Origin: Sciurus carolinensis
Lineage: Eukaryota > Chordata > Mammalia > Rodentia > Sciuridae
NCBI RefSeq assembly: GCF_902686445.1
Contig: NC_062232.1
Coordinates: forward strand, 68,961,440-69,025,439
Length of the DNA: 64,000 nucleotides
Direction of reading: 5' to 3'
Shown: in pieces, positions 47,568 through 60,299 of the stretch
Position numbering within the stretch: the first letter of the stretch is position 1
Layout of the letters: every line of letters starts with the position of its first letter
Made by a program: the position numbers and the translations under genes
The notes under the pieces: generated by a model
Database searches by the model: none
What the model saw: only the letters and a program-made list of their open reading frames with translations
What the model was told of the DNA's origin: nothing

Positions 47568-47682
47568 GTTTAGAAATAAACAAATCAGAATAACATCTGA
47601 TTTATTAGCAGGAACTCTAAACTTTGGGAGGGCTTGGAACAATGTGTTTTAAGCCATAGGAAACAATCACAGACAAAAAAGC

Positions 47683-47800
47683 ATTGTGTCTCATGCCTAT
47701 AATCCCAGCTACTCAGGATTGTGTGGCAGGAGAAATGAATACAAAACTGAGGCCAGACTTGGCAAGCTAGTGAAATCATGTCTCGATTTTTAAAAATAAA
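47683..47800 (+). mobile_element. B1-like SINE monomer
   Basis: 'tcatgcctataatcccagct' to 'tgaaatcatgtctcg' then an A-rich tail. No ID half follows. Confidence 0.75.
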
Positions 47801-48894
47801 ATTAACAAATGTCTGTGGATATAAGTTACTGGTAGAACAACCCTAGCATCAAGACCCATTATCACAAAAAGACAGAAAGAAGAAAAATAAAGAGCATATC
47901 TGTCAAGGAAGATTGGTATATCCATCAAAAGGCATCCTTTAGAGTCGAAGAAATTAAAGCTTCCCAAGACAAGCATAAACAAAAGGAATGCATAACTACT
48001 TAGTCAGTATTACAATTTTTAAACCGAGAGATAAAAGCAACAGAGTTCAGTAAAGAACAAATATTATTAGAAGAATAGTTAAGCAAATGAGAGTTATGAT
48101 TTATTTAAACATTAAAAACAAAATGATGAAAAATAAAAAAACAATATTTATTTATAATATAATGAATTTTATGAATGTAAGTATTCTCAAATGTTCATTT
48201 AAAAGCTATAGACTGGAACATTGGGTTAAAAAACAAGACATATCTATAGTTGCTTGGAAAAGGTACACATCACATGCAAACACATACAGAAGCTGAAAAT
48301 AAAACAATGGAAAAATAATAGTGCAGGTAAATGGAGCCTGAAGGTAACAGGGGCAACTAGTCTCATATATGACAAAGTAGACTTCAAGCCAAAATTCATC
48401 AGAGGAGACAAAGAGAGTTATTTCAAATTGGTAAAAGGAAAAAAATTCTGTAAGAAGATATAATGACAGTAAATATTTGGACCCTAAATTCAGCACATCT
48501 AATTATATAAAACAAACATTATTCAATACACATTCACAGGTACACCTCTATACATTTACAATGAGTGATTTCAACACATGTTTTCCCAAGGGGTGGTTTA
48601 TCCGTGTATAAAATCAATAAAGACTTTCAGACATAAAATATATTAAAAATCTAATGGACATAATAGGTATAATACAGAATATTGCATTCTACAACAGGTG
48701 AATACCCCTTCTTCTCAGGGACTTATTGAATTTGCTCTAAAATAAGCTATGCTTGAGAACACAAGTCAAATTCCAGCAAATACAAAAAGTCAATAAAATT
48801 TCTTCCATCTTATTAAATAATAATGGAATAAAATTAGAAATAAAAGTCAAAAATTATAGAAATTTTATAAGTTCATGGAGATTGATTAAAATAC

Positions 48895-49075
48895 TTTATT
48901 TATTAGGAAATGAGGATTGAACCCAAGCGTGTTTTACCACTGAGCTAAATTTCTATTCCTTTTTTTTTTTTTTTATTTTGAAACAGGATCTTGCTGATTT
49001 GCTGAGGCTGGCCTTGACCTTCCAATTCACCTCCCTCAACCTCCCAACTGACTGGAGTCACAAACAAGCACAAGA
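48895..49075 (-). mobile_element. MEN-type dimeric SINE, antisense
   Basis: 'aggattgaacccaagcgtg' (ID half), poly-T, 'gctgaggctggccttgacct' (B1 half). Confidence 0.85.
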
Positions 49076-49934
49076 ACACTCAACATGATAATATACTTTA
49101 TTTTTTAACTTTTATTTGTTATTTTCAGTTGTACATGACAGCAGAGTATATTTTGACATATTGATACAATCATGGAATACACCTTAGTCTAATGAGGATC
49201 CAAGTCTTGTGGTTGTACATGATGTGGAGATTCACTTTGGTGTATTCATACAAGTAAATAGGAAACTTCAGTAAGATTCATTCCTGCTGTCTTTCCTATT
49301 CCTGTATTCCCTCCCATACTTTCATTCCCCTTTGTCTAATGTGCTGAACTTCTATACTTCCTCTCCTCCCCTTGCTGTGTGTTAGCATCCACATATCAGA
49401 AAGAGCATTTAACCTTTAGTTTTTGGAGATTGGCTTATTTTACTTAGTATGATAGCCTCCAGATCCTTCCATTTACTGTCAAAAGTCATAAAGAAATTCT
49501 TCTTTAGGGCTGAGTAATATTCCATTGTGTATATATACCATATATTCCTTATCCATTCATCTATTGAAGGGCACCGAGGTTGGTTCCATACTGTAGCTAT
49601 TGTGAATTGGGCTGTTATAAACATTGATGTGGCTGCATGACTGCAGTATGCTGATTTTAACTCCTTTGGATATATACTGAGAAGTGGTATAACCAAGTCA
49701 AATGGTGGCTCCATTCCGAGTTTTCTGAGAAATCACCATGCTGCTTTCCAGAGTGGTTTCACAAATTTGCAGTGTAACCTATTTCCCATATGTTCACCTA
49801 CATTTATTGCTACATACATATTTTTTTAATGGAAATGCTACCTTTATTATACAGGTTAGTTTTTGACTCTCTTGTTCTATTTGGATACTTATACTATATT
49901 GTTTTGATTATAGTAGTTTCAATGTGTAAAGTCT

Positions 49935-50350
49935 TTTTAAATTTTTTTTTTTATTTTTACAGAGTGCATTTTGATTCATTGTACACAAATTGGGTACAAA
50001 TGGATAAAGAAACTGTGGTACACATACACAATGGAATATTATTCAGCCATAAGGAAGAATAAAATTATGGCATTTGTAGGTGAATGGATGGAATTGGAGA
50101 ATATTGTGCTATGTGATATAAACCAATCCCAAAACACAAAAGGCTGAAAGTTTTCCCTGATAAGTGGATGATGAAACATAATGGGGGTATGGGGTAAGAG
50201 AAGAATGGAGGAACTTTAGATTATGTAGAAGGAAATGAGAGGGGGGTATGAAAAATCATGGAATGAGGCAAACATCATTACCCTATGTACATGTATGATT
50301 ACAAAAATGGTACGAATCTATATCATGCACAACCATAGAAATGAAAAGTT
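49935..50350. mobile_element. Small L1 insertion with 5' inversion
   Basis: Poly-T plus the reversed last 40 or so bases of an L1 (about 49935-49992) is directly followed by the preceding 3' part of the same L1 type in forward orientation (about 49993-50348). The two pieces look adjacent in a normal L1 end, the signature of twin priming. Nested in the antisense L1. Confidence 0.65.
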
Positions 50351-51984
50351 ATACATGTATTCTTTTAATGTTGTTCTGACTCAATTGAGATGAAATCTGT
50401 GTAGTTTTAATATGCATTTATCTAATTGCTGGAGATGGTGAACATTTTTCCATATATTTGTTGATGATTCATATTTCTTCCATCAAGGTTGTATTCAGGT
50501 CCTTTGCCCATTTATTGATTGGGTTGTTTGTTTGGCATTAAGTTTTTTGAAATCTTTATATATCCTGGAGATTAATCCTCTATCTGAGGTGCAGGTGGCA
50601 AAGATTTACTACCATTCTAGAGGCTCTCTCTTCACATTTTTTAATGTTTCATTTGCTGCAAAGAAGGATTTTAGTTTGATACCATCCCATTTATTGATTT
50701 TTTATTTTATTTCTTGCACTTTAAGAGTTTTGTTGAGGAAGTCATTTTCTAAGATGACATGATGGAGTGCTGTGCCAGCAGTTTCTTCTAGTAGGAGCCA
50801 AGTTTCTAGTCTAGTTCCTGAATTTTGATACACTTTGAGTTGAGTTTTCTTCAGGGTGAGAGATAGAGGTTAAATTTCATTATTTTACATATGGATTTCC
50901 ATTTTTCCTGTACCATTTGTTGAAAAAGTTGTCTTTCTCAAATGTTGGTTTATGGTACCTTTGTCCAGAATGAGGCAACTCTAATTATGTGGGTTTGTTC
51001 CTGTGTTTTCTATTCTGTTCTTTTGGTCTTTAAGCTTGTTTTGGTGTCAATACCATGCTGTTTCTGTTACTATAGCTCTGTAGTATAAATTAAGCCTGGT
51101 ATTGTGATGCCTTCTGCATCTCTTTTCTCACTAAGTATTGCTTTGACTATTCTGGGTCTCATTTTTCTAAGTAAATTTCATGACTGCTTTTTCTATTTCT
51201 ATGAAAAACATCACTGGAATTTTAATAGGAATTGTATTAAATCTGTATAGCACCTTCATAGTATGGTCATTTTGAAAATACTAATTTGGCCTATAAAGGA
51301 GCATGGGAAATCTTTCCATCTTTAAGATTTTCTTCAATTTCTTTAGTGTTCTATAGTTTTCATTGTAGAGGTCTTTTGCCTCTTTTTTTCTTTTTCGCCT
51401 CTTTTGTTAGATTTTTTTCTCATTCTAGAGTGCTTTCACCTCTTAGATTGTTTCACAGGTATTCTATGTTTTTATAGGCTATTGTGAATGGGATAGCTGA
51501 TTTCTATTTCAGGTGATTCATCATTGGTATATAGGAACACAACTGATTTAGGGGTGTTAATTTTATATCCTGAACTTTGCTGAATTCATTTGTGAGTTCT
51601 ATAAATTTTCAGGTGAAGTTTTTTGTGTTTTCTAAACACAGGATCATGTTGTCACCAAATAGGGATAGTTTGAGCTGTTCTTTTCCTATCTGTATCCCTT
51701 TAAGTTCTTTCTTTTGCCTAATTGTGTGGCTAGGACTATATTGAATAAAAGTGGTGAAAGAGGGCATCTCTATCTGGTTCCAGTTTTTAGAGGGGATTCT
51801 TTCAATTTTTCTCTATTTAGAATAATGGCTTTGGGTTCAACATACATACCTTTTGCAATGTTGAGGTATGTTCCTACTATCCCTAGTCGTTAAAGTGTTT
51901 TGAACATGAATGGATGCTGTACTTTGTCAAATGCTTTTATATATCTATTGAGATGATCATTTTTTTAGATGACATAATCATTTT

Positions 51985-52225
51985 ATTCCTAGGTATTTAT
52001 CCAAGAGAAACATAAACATATCTGCAGAAAGACTTCTTTCTGTATGAATGTTCATGGAAGTTTTACTTAAAAAATTTTAAAATAACCTGAAAACAACATA
52101 CGTATTCCTTAACAAGAGAATTTAAAAAAAAAAAAAATGTGTTATAGACATATAGTAGAAATCAACCCAGAAATAAAAATGAACAAATATGATATCACAG
52201 TATGGCAAATCTCATTAGCATTATG
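51985..52225 (+). mobile_element. L1 ORF2/3' fragment, sense, nested in antisense L1
   Basis: 'ctaggtatttatccaagaga' to 'tctcattagcattatgct' is sense L1 C-terminal sequence lying within the antisense L1. A small antisense L1 tail follows to about 52256. Confidence 0.7.
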
Positions 52226-54369
52226 CTTTTTTTATTTTTACAGACTGCATTATTTTGATTCTTCTTTTTATGTCTATTTATATGGTGAATTACATTTCTT
52301 GATTTCCATATATTGAAACAACCTTGCATCCCTGAGTGAAACCCACATGATTATGGTGCACTATTTTTTAATGTTTCTGTATGTGATTTGCCTGCATATT
52401 AAGACTTTTTGCACTGATGTTCATTAGGGATATTGGTATGAAATTTTCTTTCCTTGGTTTGTCTTTGTCTTTTCCTTTTTTTTTTTTTTTTTTATTCAAG
52501 GTGATTCTAGCTTCAAAGAATGAGTTTGGAAGGGTTCCCTCCTTTCCTGTTTCATGGAATAATTTGAGGAGAATTGGTGTTGGTTCTTTTTTGAAGGTCT
52601 GGTAAAACTTGGCTGAGATTCCCTCTAATCCTGGACCTTTTTTGTTGGTAGGTTTTGGATGGCATCTTCAATTTCATTGTTTGAAGTTGATCTGTTTAAA
52701 TTTTCTATGTCCTCCTGGTTCAAATTCTGTAGTCATATGTCTCTAGAAATTTGACTATGTTGAAGATATTCTATTTGATTGAACTATAAATTTTCCAAGT
52801 AGTTTATGATTATCCTTTGTATTTGAGTGGAGGTCATGCTGATACATTCTTTTTCATCACAAATTTTAACAATTTGAGATTTTCCCTCTTTCTCCTGGTT
52901 AGCTTGGCTAAGGGTTTATAAATTTTATTTTTTTTCAAAGAAGCACAAAGAAAAATTGTGAGTTGCTTTTTGTTTTTGTTTGTTTGTTCCATTTCATTGA
53001 TTTTGACTCTTACTTAAATTATTTCCAGTCTTCTTCCTTTTGTGCTGATTTTGTCTTCTTTTTTAGGCCCTGTGATGTAATATTAGATTATTTATTTGGT
53101 GACTGTCTATTCTTTTAATGAATGAGCTCAATGATATGAACTTTTCTCTTAGAACTGCCTTCATAGTGTCCCAGAGTTTTAATATGTTGTGTCACTATCC
53201 TATTTACCTCTATGTATTTTTTTTATTTCACCCTTGATTTCTTCTGCTATCTACCAATCATCAATAGTGTATTATTTAGTCTCTGGGGGTTAGAGTAGCT
53301 TCTATTTTATATTTTATCCTTGATTTCTAACGTCATTCCATCATGATCTGATAGAATGCAAGGTATTGTCTCTTTTTTTTTGTATTTTCTAAGAGTTGCT
53401 TGACACCTATGATATGTGTGTTGCCATGGAGAAAGTGTATTCAGTCCTTGATGGATGAAATAGTCCGTATATGTATGTAAAGTCTAAATTTTTATTTGTA
53501 CTGTTTAGTTTGATATCTTCTTCATTTAGTTTTTATTTGGATGATGTATCCAGTGATGAGAGAGGCATGTTAAAGTCATAAGTAGTATTGCATTGTGCTC
53601 TATTTGATTCTTAATATTGAGAAGGGTTTTTTGATGTATGTAGATGCTTCCTTGTTAGGGGCATAAATATTTGTGATAATTATTTCTTCTTGTATAAGTT
53701 CCTAAAGGAACATGAAATGTTGTTCTTTGTCCATTCTGATTAACTTTGGCTTGATGTTCACTTTTTCTGGTTTGATATTGAATCTCCTGTTTTGTTTACA
53801 AGAACCATGTAAATGATATGGTTTTTCCCATCTTTTTACCTTCAGTCTGTGGATGTCTTCATATATGAAGTGAATCTCTGGGAGATAGCATATTGTTGGT
53901 TCTTGTTTTTTAACCCAATTTGCCAGTTTATGTCTTCTGATTAGTGAGTTTAGACCATTTACATTCAGTGTTATTATGAAGAAATACTTTTTATTTCCTG
54001 TCATTTTTGTTTATTTATGATTTTTAATTTGAATTAGTTTCTCCTTTGAGTATTTTTCTAAGGTAGTTCCTACCTTTGCTGATTTTCAATTTTATTTTTT
54101 ATTTCTTCTTCCTGAAATATTTTGTTGAGTGTGTTTTGTACTGCAGGCTTTATAGTTGTGAATTCTTTCAACTTTTGTTTATCATGGAAGCTTTTTATTT
54201 CATCATAAATTCTGAACTTTTATTTTCCCTTTATTCTTGGTAGGGATTCATTTTCTTCAGAGCTTGGTATATATTATTCTAAGACCTCCTAGATTTTAGG
54301 GTCTGGATTGAGAAATCTGCTGAAATCTGAAATGGCTTATCTCTAAATGTCACCTGTGGTTTTTCTTTA

Positions 54370-54500
54370 GCAGTTAAACTCCCAAAAACCAAATAATCCA
54401 AATAATAAATGGCAAAGGATTTAAATAGATAATTCTCAAAAGAAATGGTCAATAAATATATGAAAAAGAAAGTTCAATATCTCCAAAAAATGATGGAGGG
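54370..54500 (+). mobile_element. Short L1 ORF2 C-terminal fragment
   Basis: 'ccaaataatccaaataataa' and 'agataattctcaaaagaaat' match sense L1. Confidence 0.6.
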
Positions 54501-54504
54501 GAAA

Positions 54505-54870
54505 CAGATAACCTTGACTTTTCCAGTCCAGTATCAAAGTAGTGGGAGACCCATTGACCGGAAAGCTAAATCAAATTTTAAAGAAATTATACTTTTCTTA
54601 TTATCTAATTTCTCAACTAATATAAGACAATCACTCTCATTTGCTACTCAGATGCATAAATTTCTGGAGTAATTATCAAATAAATATTTTAGAAATATTT
54701 ATAAATTAGTGTTCGGAAATGGTTGTAAATACTGGGAGTTCATATCTCCTCTCAGTGAGGTGTTAAATAATGGACATAATAGCAAGTTATATCTGTGTGA
54801 AAATATTAATATGAAGATATTTGCCCAATCCAGCACACATGTTAAAAAGAAAGAAGCTCAATAAAAATTC
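54505..54870. other. Spacer between the divergent L1s, not recognised
   Basis: A 75-codon frame at 54445-54672 starts in L1 sequence and has no recognisable domain. Confidence 0.4.
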
Positions 54871-54879
54871 CTTATTTAA

Positions 54880-57800
54880 AAGTATAAGAGATAATTATCT
54901 CAGAAGATGGGTAGAAATACTAACAATACAAAAAAGCTAGGGGAAAGCCACCACAAATAGCTCATAACAAAACTGATATCATTGACACTGCAGTGGAAAA
55001 AATGCCAGAAAAAGGACTGAGAAAGTTGGTAATTAAAGTATTCAGTGAACTAAAAGAGAGTGTAAGATATGTACTAACAATGAATACAAAGAAAGTGAAA
55101 AAAAAATTCAGTAAAGAAATAGATATTCTGTAAAGAACCAGAAAGATATCTGGAAAATGAAAGACACAATAAACTGAATGAAACATTGAATTGAAAGCAT
55201 CATCAATAGTTTAGTCCACATAGAGGACAAACTTTTGTACCTTAAAAACAAAGCATATAGTATGGCAAAGTGTCCCATACCGGAAATTCCAGTAATTCAA
55301 GTGGCTAAGGCAGGAGGATCACAAGTTCAAAAACCAGCTTTAGCAAAAGCAAGGCACTAAACAACTCAGTGAGACCCTGTCTCTAAATAAAATGTAAAAT
55401 AAGACTGGGTATATGGCTCAGTGATTGAGTGCCCTTGGGTTCTATCCCAGGTAAACAAACAAACAAACAAAACAAAACAAAACAAATACACAAAAAACAA
55501 GGTAATCTTGGAAACAAAGTCAACCCTAAGGAAACATGATAGGAGATCATGTCTAAGATATACAAGAAATCTAGGTAACATTAGGAGACCACAGCTAAGA
55601 CTGGCATATTAGAAGGTATTGAGATACAAACTACAGGAATACACAACCTTGTCAGCAATATTAGATCAGAAAAATTTCTTTTTCCAAACTTCAGAAATGA
55701 GATGGAAATACAAATACAAGAAACACCTAGAAACACAAATTAACACAATCCAAAAAGATCCTCAACAAGACATATTATGATTCAAATTTGAATAAACAGA
55801 ACACAGAATTTTAAAAGCTGCAAATAAAAAGAATGGGTCACATTTAGAGGTAAACCTGTTAGAATTTCTGATGATCTCTCAGTCCAGATGGTAGAATCTA
55901 GGAGGCTTTGAATAATATATATCAAACTCTGAAAGATAATGGGTGTCGACCAAGATTTCTACATTCAGAAAAGTTATTCTCTGGATGAAGATTAAAAAAA
56001 AAAAAGCTTCCACCTTACTTGACCAGCAGAAAGTAAAAGAATTCATAACCACTAAGACAGCATTACAAATCAAATCAAGCTTAATGACTATTACATGAAG
56101 AAGAAATGAAAATAAATATTAAAACCAGTGAATGGATGAATCTTGCTAGAAGAATAATCAATTAAAGGAGAATCAAATCTGAATTAAATGTTAAAAAATC
56201 AAACTGTGGGAAATAAATACCCTCTCTCTACACTAACACTGAATGTAAATGGTTCCAACTATTTAATCAAAAGATATATATCGGCACAGTTGGTTAAAAA
56301 GCATGACCAAATGTCAAAGACATCCACAAAAAGAATGTTAAGGGATGGAAGCATATATGCCATGGAATTAGAGATTGAACACAAGCAGAGGTAGCCATTT
56401 TTACTTAAGACAAAGCAAACTTCAATACAAAATTAATCAGAAAAGACAAAAAGTGTCACTTCATACTTAAAAGTGAAAGGAGTCATTCAACAACAAGATA
56501 TAATGATTGCAAATATTTATGCCTCAAATGTTGGTGCACCTACAAACATGAAGTAAACCCTATGCAATATAGAGTCAAAAATCCCCAGTACAATAATATT
56601 GTGCGATTTCAGCACTATTCTTTCACCAATAAATTGTTCATCCAGACATAAACTAAGTAAAGCCTCTTCAGAAGTAAAAAATACTATTAATCAAATGGAC
56701 CTAACAGACAGACATCTATACAATAATTCAGCAATCAATAACTGACTTAACTTAGGTGCACATGAACCTTGTTTAATATACACCATATCTGAGGACACCA
56801 AGTAAATCTTTGGAAATGTAAAAAAGATGAGAAAGTATATTGTATCCTATCAGATCAAAATGAAACAGAATTAGAACTCGATAACATGAAAAAACAGAAA
56901 TAATTTTAACACTTGAAGATTTGAATAATACACTAGTGAACAAAGAATATCCACTATAAGAAATCAGGGGAGAAATTTAAAAGTCTTAGAAATAAATAAA
57001 AACAGATATACAAGAGGTGAAAAATCTCTGGAAAAATATGAAGGCAGTTCCAAGAGGAATGTGTATAGCATTGAAAGCCTACATTTAAAAGAAAGTCCCA
57101 AATAAGCAACCTAATGTTACAACATTACCACTCAAGGGTCTAGGAAAGCAAGAACAAACTAACTCTAAAATCAGAAAAAGATATGACATAATTAAAAGCA
57201 GGGCCAAATTTAATGAAATTGACAATAAAAAGAATACAAAGGATCAATGTAACAAATAGTTCTTTGAAAAGATAAACAAGATCTTAGTTATAAAACAAAA
57301 AGAAGAGACTATATTCACATCAACAATATTAGTGATAAAAATGAAGATATCATGAAAGATATTTCTAAAATTCAGAGGATCATTAGGAGATATTTTTAAA
57401 TTTATACTCTAATAAACTAAAAATCCTAGAAGATATTGCCAATTTTCTAGACACATAAAACTTACCCAAGTTGAACCATGTGGATATAGAAAACATAAGC
57501 AGACCAAAATCAAGCAATGAGATTTAAGCAGCAATTAAAAGCCTTCCAACAAAGGAAATCCAAAGACCAGATGGATTCTCAGCAAAGTTCAACCAGACTT
57601 TTAAAAAAGACTGATGCCAATCTTCCTCAAAATATTTCATGAAATATAAATGGAGGGAATTCCCACAAATTCATTACCTGAAGTTAGTACCACCCTAATA
57701 ACAAAACCAAAGACACATCAAGGGAAGAAAACTACAAGGCATTATTCCTGATGAATGCAGGCACAAAAATTCTTAATAAAATATTAGTAAACTGCACACA

Positions 57801-60295
57801 ATACATCATTTAGAATACTGCACACCATGATCAAAGGGTTCTAGTCCAGGGATGCAAGATTGGTTCAACATATAAAAATCAATAAATGTAATTCACCACC
57901 TATAGGGTTAAGGATTAGAATCTCATGATTATCTCTATAGATGCAAAAAAAGAGCCAGTGACAAAATTCAGTACTCATTTACATTTAAAATGTCAGAGAA
58001 ACCAGGATAAAAGAAACTTACCCCAATATCCTAAAGACCATGTGTAAAATCCAAAGCCAGTTTCATACTGAACATAGCAAAACTTAAATCCTTTCCTTTA
58101 AAATCAGTGACAAGTATGTTCACTCATACTACTGCTATTCAATATAATTCTTGAAGTTCTAGAAAGAGCAATCAGGCAAGAGATGGAAATAAAAATATAC
58201 AAATAGAAAAAGAAGTAAAATTTTCTCTGTTTGCTGTTGACATGATCATAAAGATGGAAGACCCAAAAAACATTACCAGAAAACTTGTATAGCTCTAAAA
58301 AAATTCAGCAATGTAGTAGGGTAAAGACCAACATACAAAAATCAATAACTTTTCTATACTCAATTAGTGAATCTGCTTAGAAATAAAAGTCAGGAAAACC
58401 ATTCTATTCACAACCTAAAAAAACCCTCTTGGGACTAAATCTAACCAGAAACATGGAAGATCTCTGCAATGAAAACTACAGAAAACTAAGGAAGGAAATG
58501 GAGGAAGACTTTAGATGATGGAAAGACGTCCCATTTGCTTGGATAGGAAGTATTAAATTGTCAAAGTGGTCATTTTATCAAAAGTGATCTATAAATTCAA
58601 TAATGCTATTCCCATCAAAATACCAATGACATACTTATTATAACTAGAAAAAAAAGATCTAAAATTTACATGGAAAAATAAAGTCCCAGAATAGCTAAAG
58701 AAATCCTTAGGAAGAACAATAATGCTGAGGCATCACAATGCCTGATTTCAAATTATATTACAGAGGTATGGAATCTTAGACAGCCTGGTATTGGCATTAA
58801 AAAAAATTCTAAGACTAGTGGAATAGACTAGAAGACAAAAGACAGAAACCCACATAGATACAGTCATCTGATACTCAACAAATGTGCTGAAAACATGTGT
58901 TGGAGAAAGAGAGGCTTTTTTAAAAAGTGTTGCTTGGAAAATTGAATATACATACTGTAGGAAAATGAAACCAAATACCTCTCACCCTGTACAAAAGTCA
59001 ACTCAAAGTCTATGTATCAGAGATCTGGAACTTATACCAAAAAATTTGAAACTACTAGAAGGAAATTTAGCATCAACATTCAAACGTATTGGCACAGATC
59101 CTTAACACTATCTTTAGAAATTTTTTTTAAACAACAATGCCTCAATAAGTGGACAACATAAAATAAAAAAGTTTTTGCACAGCAAAGAAAACAAAAGCAT
59201 AGAGAGCCTACAGAATGGAAGAAAATGTTTGCCAATTCCTCCTCCAATAGGGGATTAATATACAGAATATATAAAGAACTCAAAAAAAACAACAACAATA
59301 ACAAAAAAAAACAATGATAAATGGGCAAAAGAACTAAAAAAGACTTTTTTCCAAAATAAGAAATATAAATGTATGATAAAATATATTAAAAAATTCAACA
59401 TCCCTAGCAATCAAAGAAATACAAATCAAAGCACATTGAGATTTTATCTCACTCAAATTAGAATGACCGTCATCAAGAATACATATAGTAATAAATGCTG
59501 GTGAAGATGTGGGGGAAAAAGGTACACTCATACATTATTGGTGTAATATAAAATCAGTACATTTACGTTGGAAAGCAGTATAGAGATTCCTCAAAAGTTT
59601 AGGAATGAAACCTTCATGTGATTCAGCTCTTCCACTCATTGCATTTATCCAAGGAACTGAAATGAGCATACCATACCGACTGAGGCACAACAATGTTTGT
59701 AGCAGTGCAATTCACAGTAGCCAAGTTATGTAACCAGTCCAGAGGCCTGTCAACAGACAAATGGATAAAGGAAATGTAGTAGTATTTTACTCAGACAAAA
59801 AAAAATTTAAGAATGAAATTATGGCATTTGCTGGTAAATGGATGGAAACAGAACAGCATGCTAAGTGAAATAAACCAGACTTAAAAAGTCAAAGGTCAAA
59901 TAATTTTCTCTCATATGCAGAAACTAGAAGAAATAAGGGAAAAAATAGGGATTTCCATAAAACAGAAAGGATATCTCGGGACTAGAGGAAGGCATTAAGG
60001 GGGAAGGAGAAGAGATGGAAAAAGGAAGGAACTCTGGAATGAAATTTAGCAAATTATGCTATGCACATATATGAATATACCACTGTGAATTCCACCATTA
60101 TATATATCTATAAACCACCAACTGAAAAATGTAAATAAAAAGAAGAAATATCAATAGAGTTATAGGGAGCAGGAGGAAAGCAGAGGGGAGGGAAAGTAGT
60201 AGTATTGGAACAAATTATATTGTATACATGTACGAATGTCAAAATAAACTCCACTATTATATATAACTGCATGTACCTTTAAAACATTAACAGTG
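54880..60295 (+). mobile_element. Near full-length L1, sense, decayed
   Basis: ORF1 remnant at about 54890-56100, ORF2 endonuclease start at about 56215 (a TLNVNGSN motif in frame 56188-56394), reverse transcriptase region at about 57400-58700, C-terminal region (frame 58884-59105) to about 59880, then 3' UTR and A-rich end near 60290. A MEN SINE sits in ORF1 at 55255-55455. Stops and frameshifts throughout. ORF2 would make the endonuclease/reverse transcriptase that also mobilises SINEs. Confidence 0.88.
55255..55490 (+). mobile_element. MEN-type dimeric SINE inside L1 ORF1
   Basis: B1 half ending 'gtgagaccctgtctctaaat', ID half 'ctgggtatatggctcagtga', then a (CAAA)n tail. Confidence 0.88.
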
Positions 60296-60299
60296 AATT

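Larger units (their letters stand above)
45200..48895 (+). mobile_element. L1, possible 5' UTR, ORF1 and start of ORF2; 3' truncated
   Basis: From about 46550 the sequence matches decayed L1 ORF1 (coiled-coil-like, Lys/Glu-rich), parallel to that at 54890-55900. From about 48090 it matches the ORF2 endonuclease domain through about 48890. The GC-richer stretch 45280-45950 lies directly upstream and may be the 5' UTR, which is inference. Interrupted by a short antisense L1 (47355-47557) and a B1-like SINE (47683-47800), and ended by a SINE at 48895. All frames broken. Confidence 0.6.
49090..54340 (-). mobile_element. Long L1, antisense, with nested insertions
   Basis: Read in reverse: end of ORF1 (54000-54340), ORF2 start with the endonuclease domain (53702-54004, open for 100 codons), reverse transcriptase region (about 51000-53300), C-terminal region (49409-49714, open for about 100 codons) and 3' UTR (49090-49400). 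Broken by insertions at about 49810-50350 and about 51985-52256 and by many stops. L1 ORF2 would encode the endonuclease/reverse transcriptase, but this copy is dead. Confidence 0.88.
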
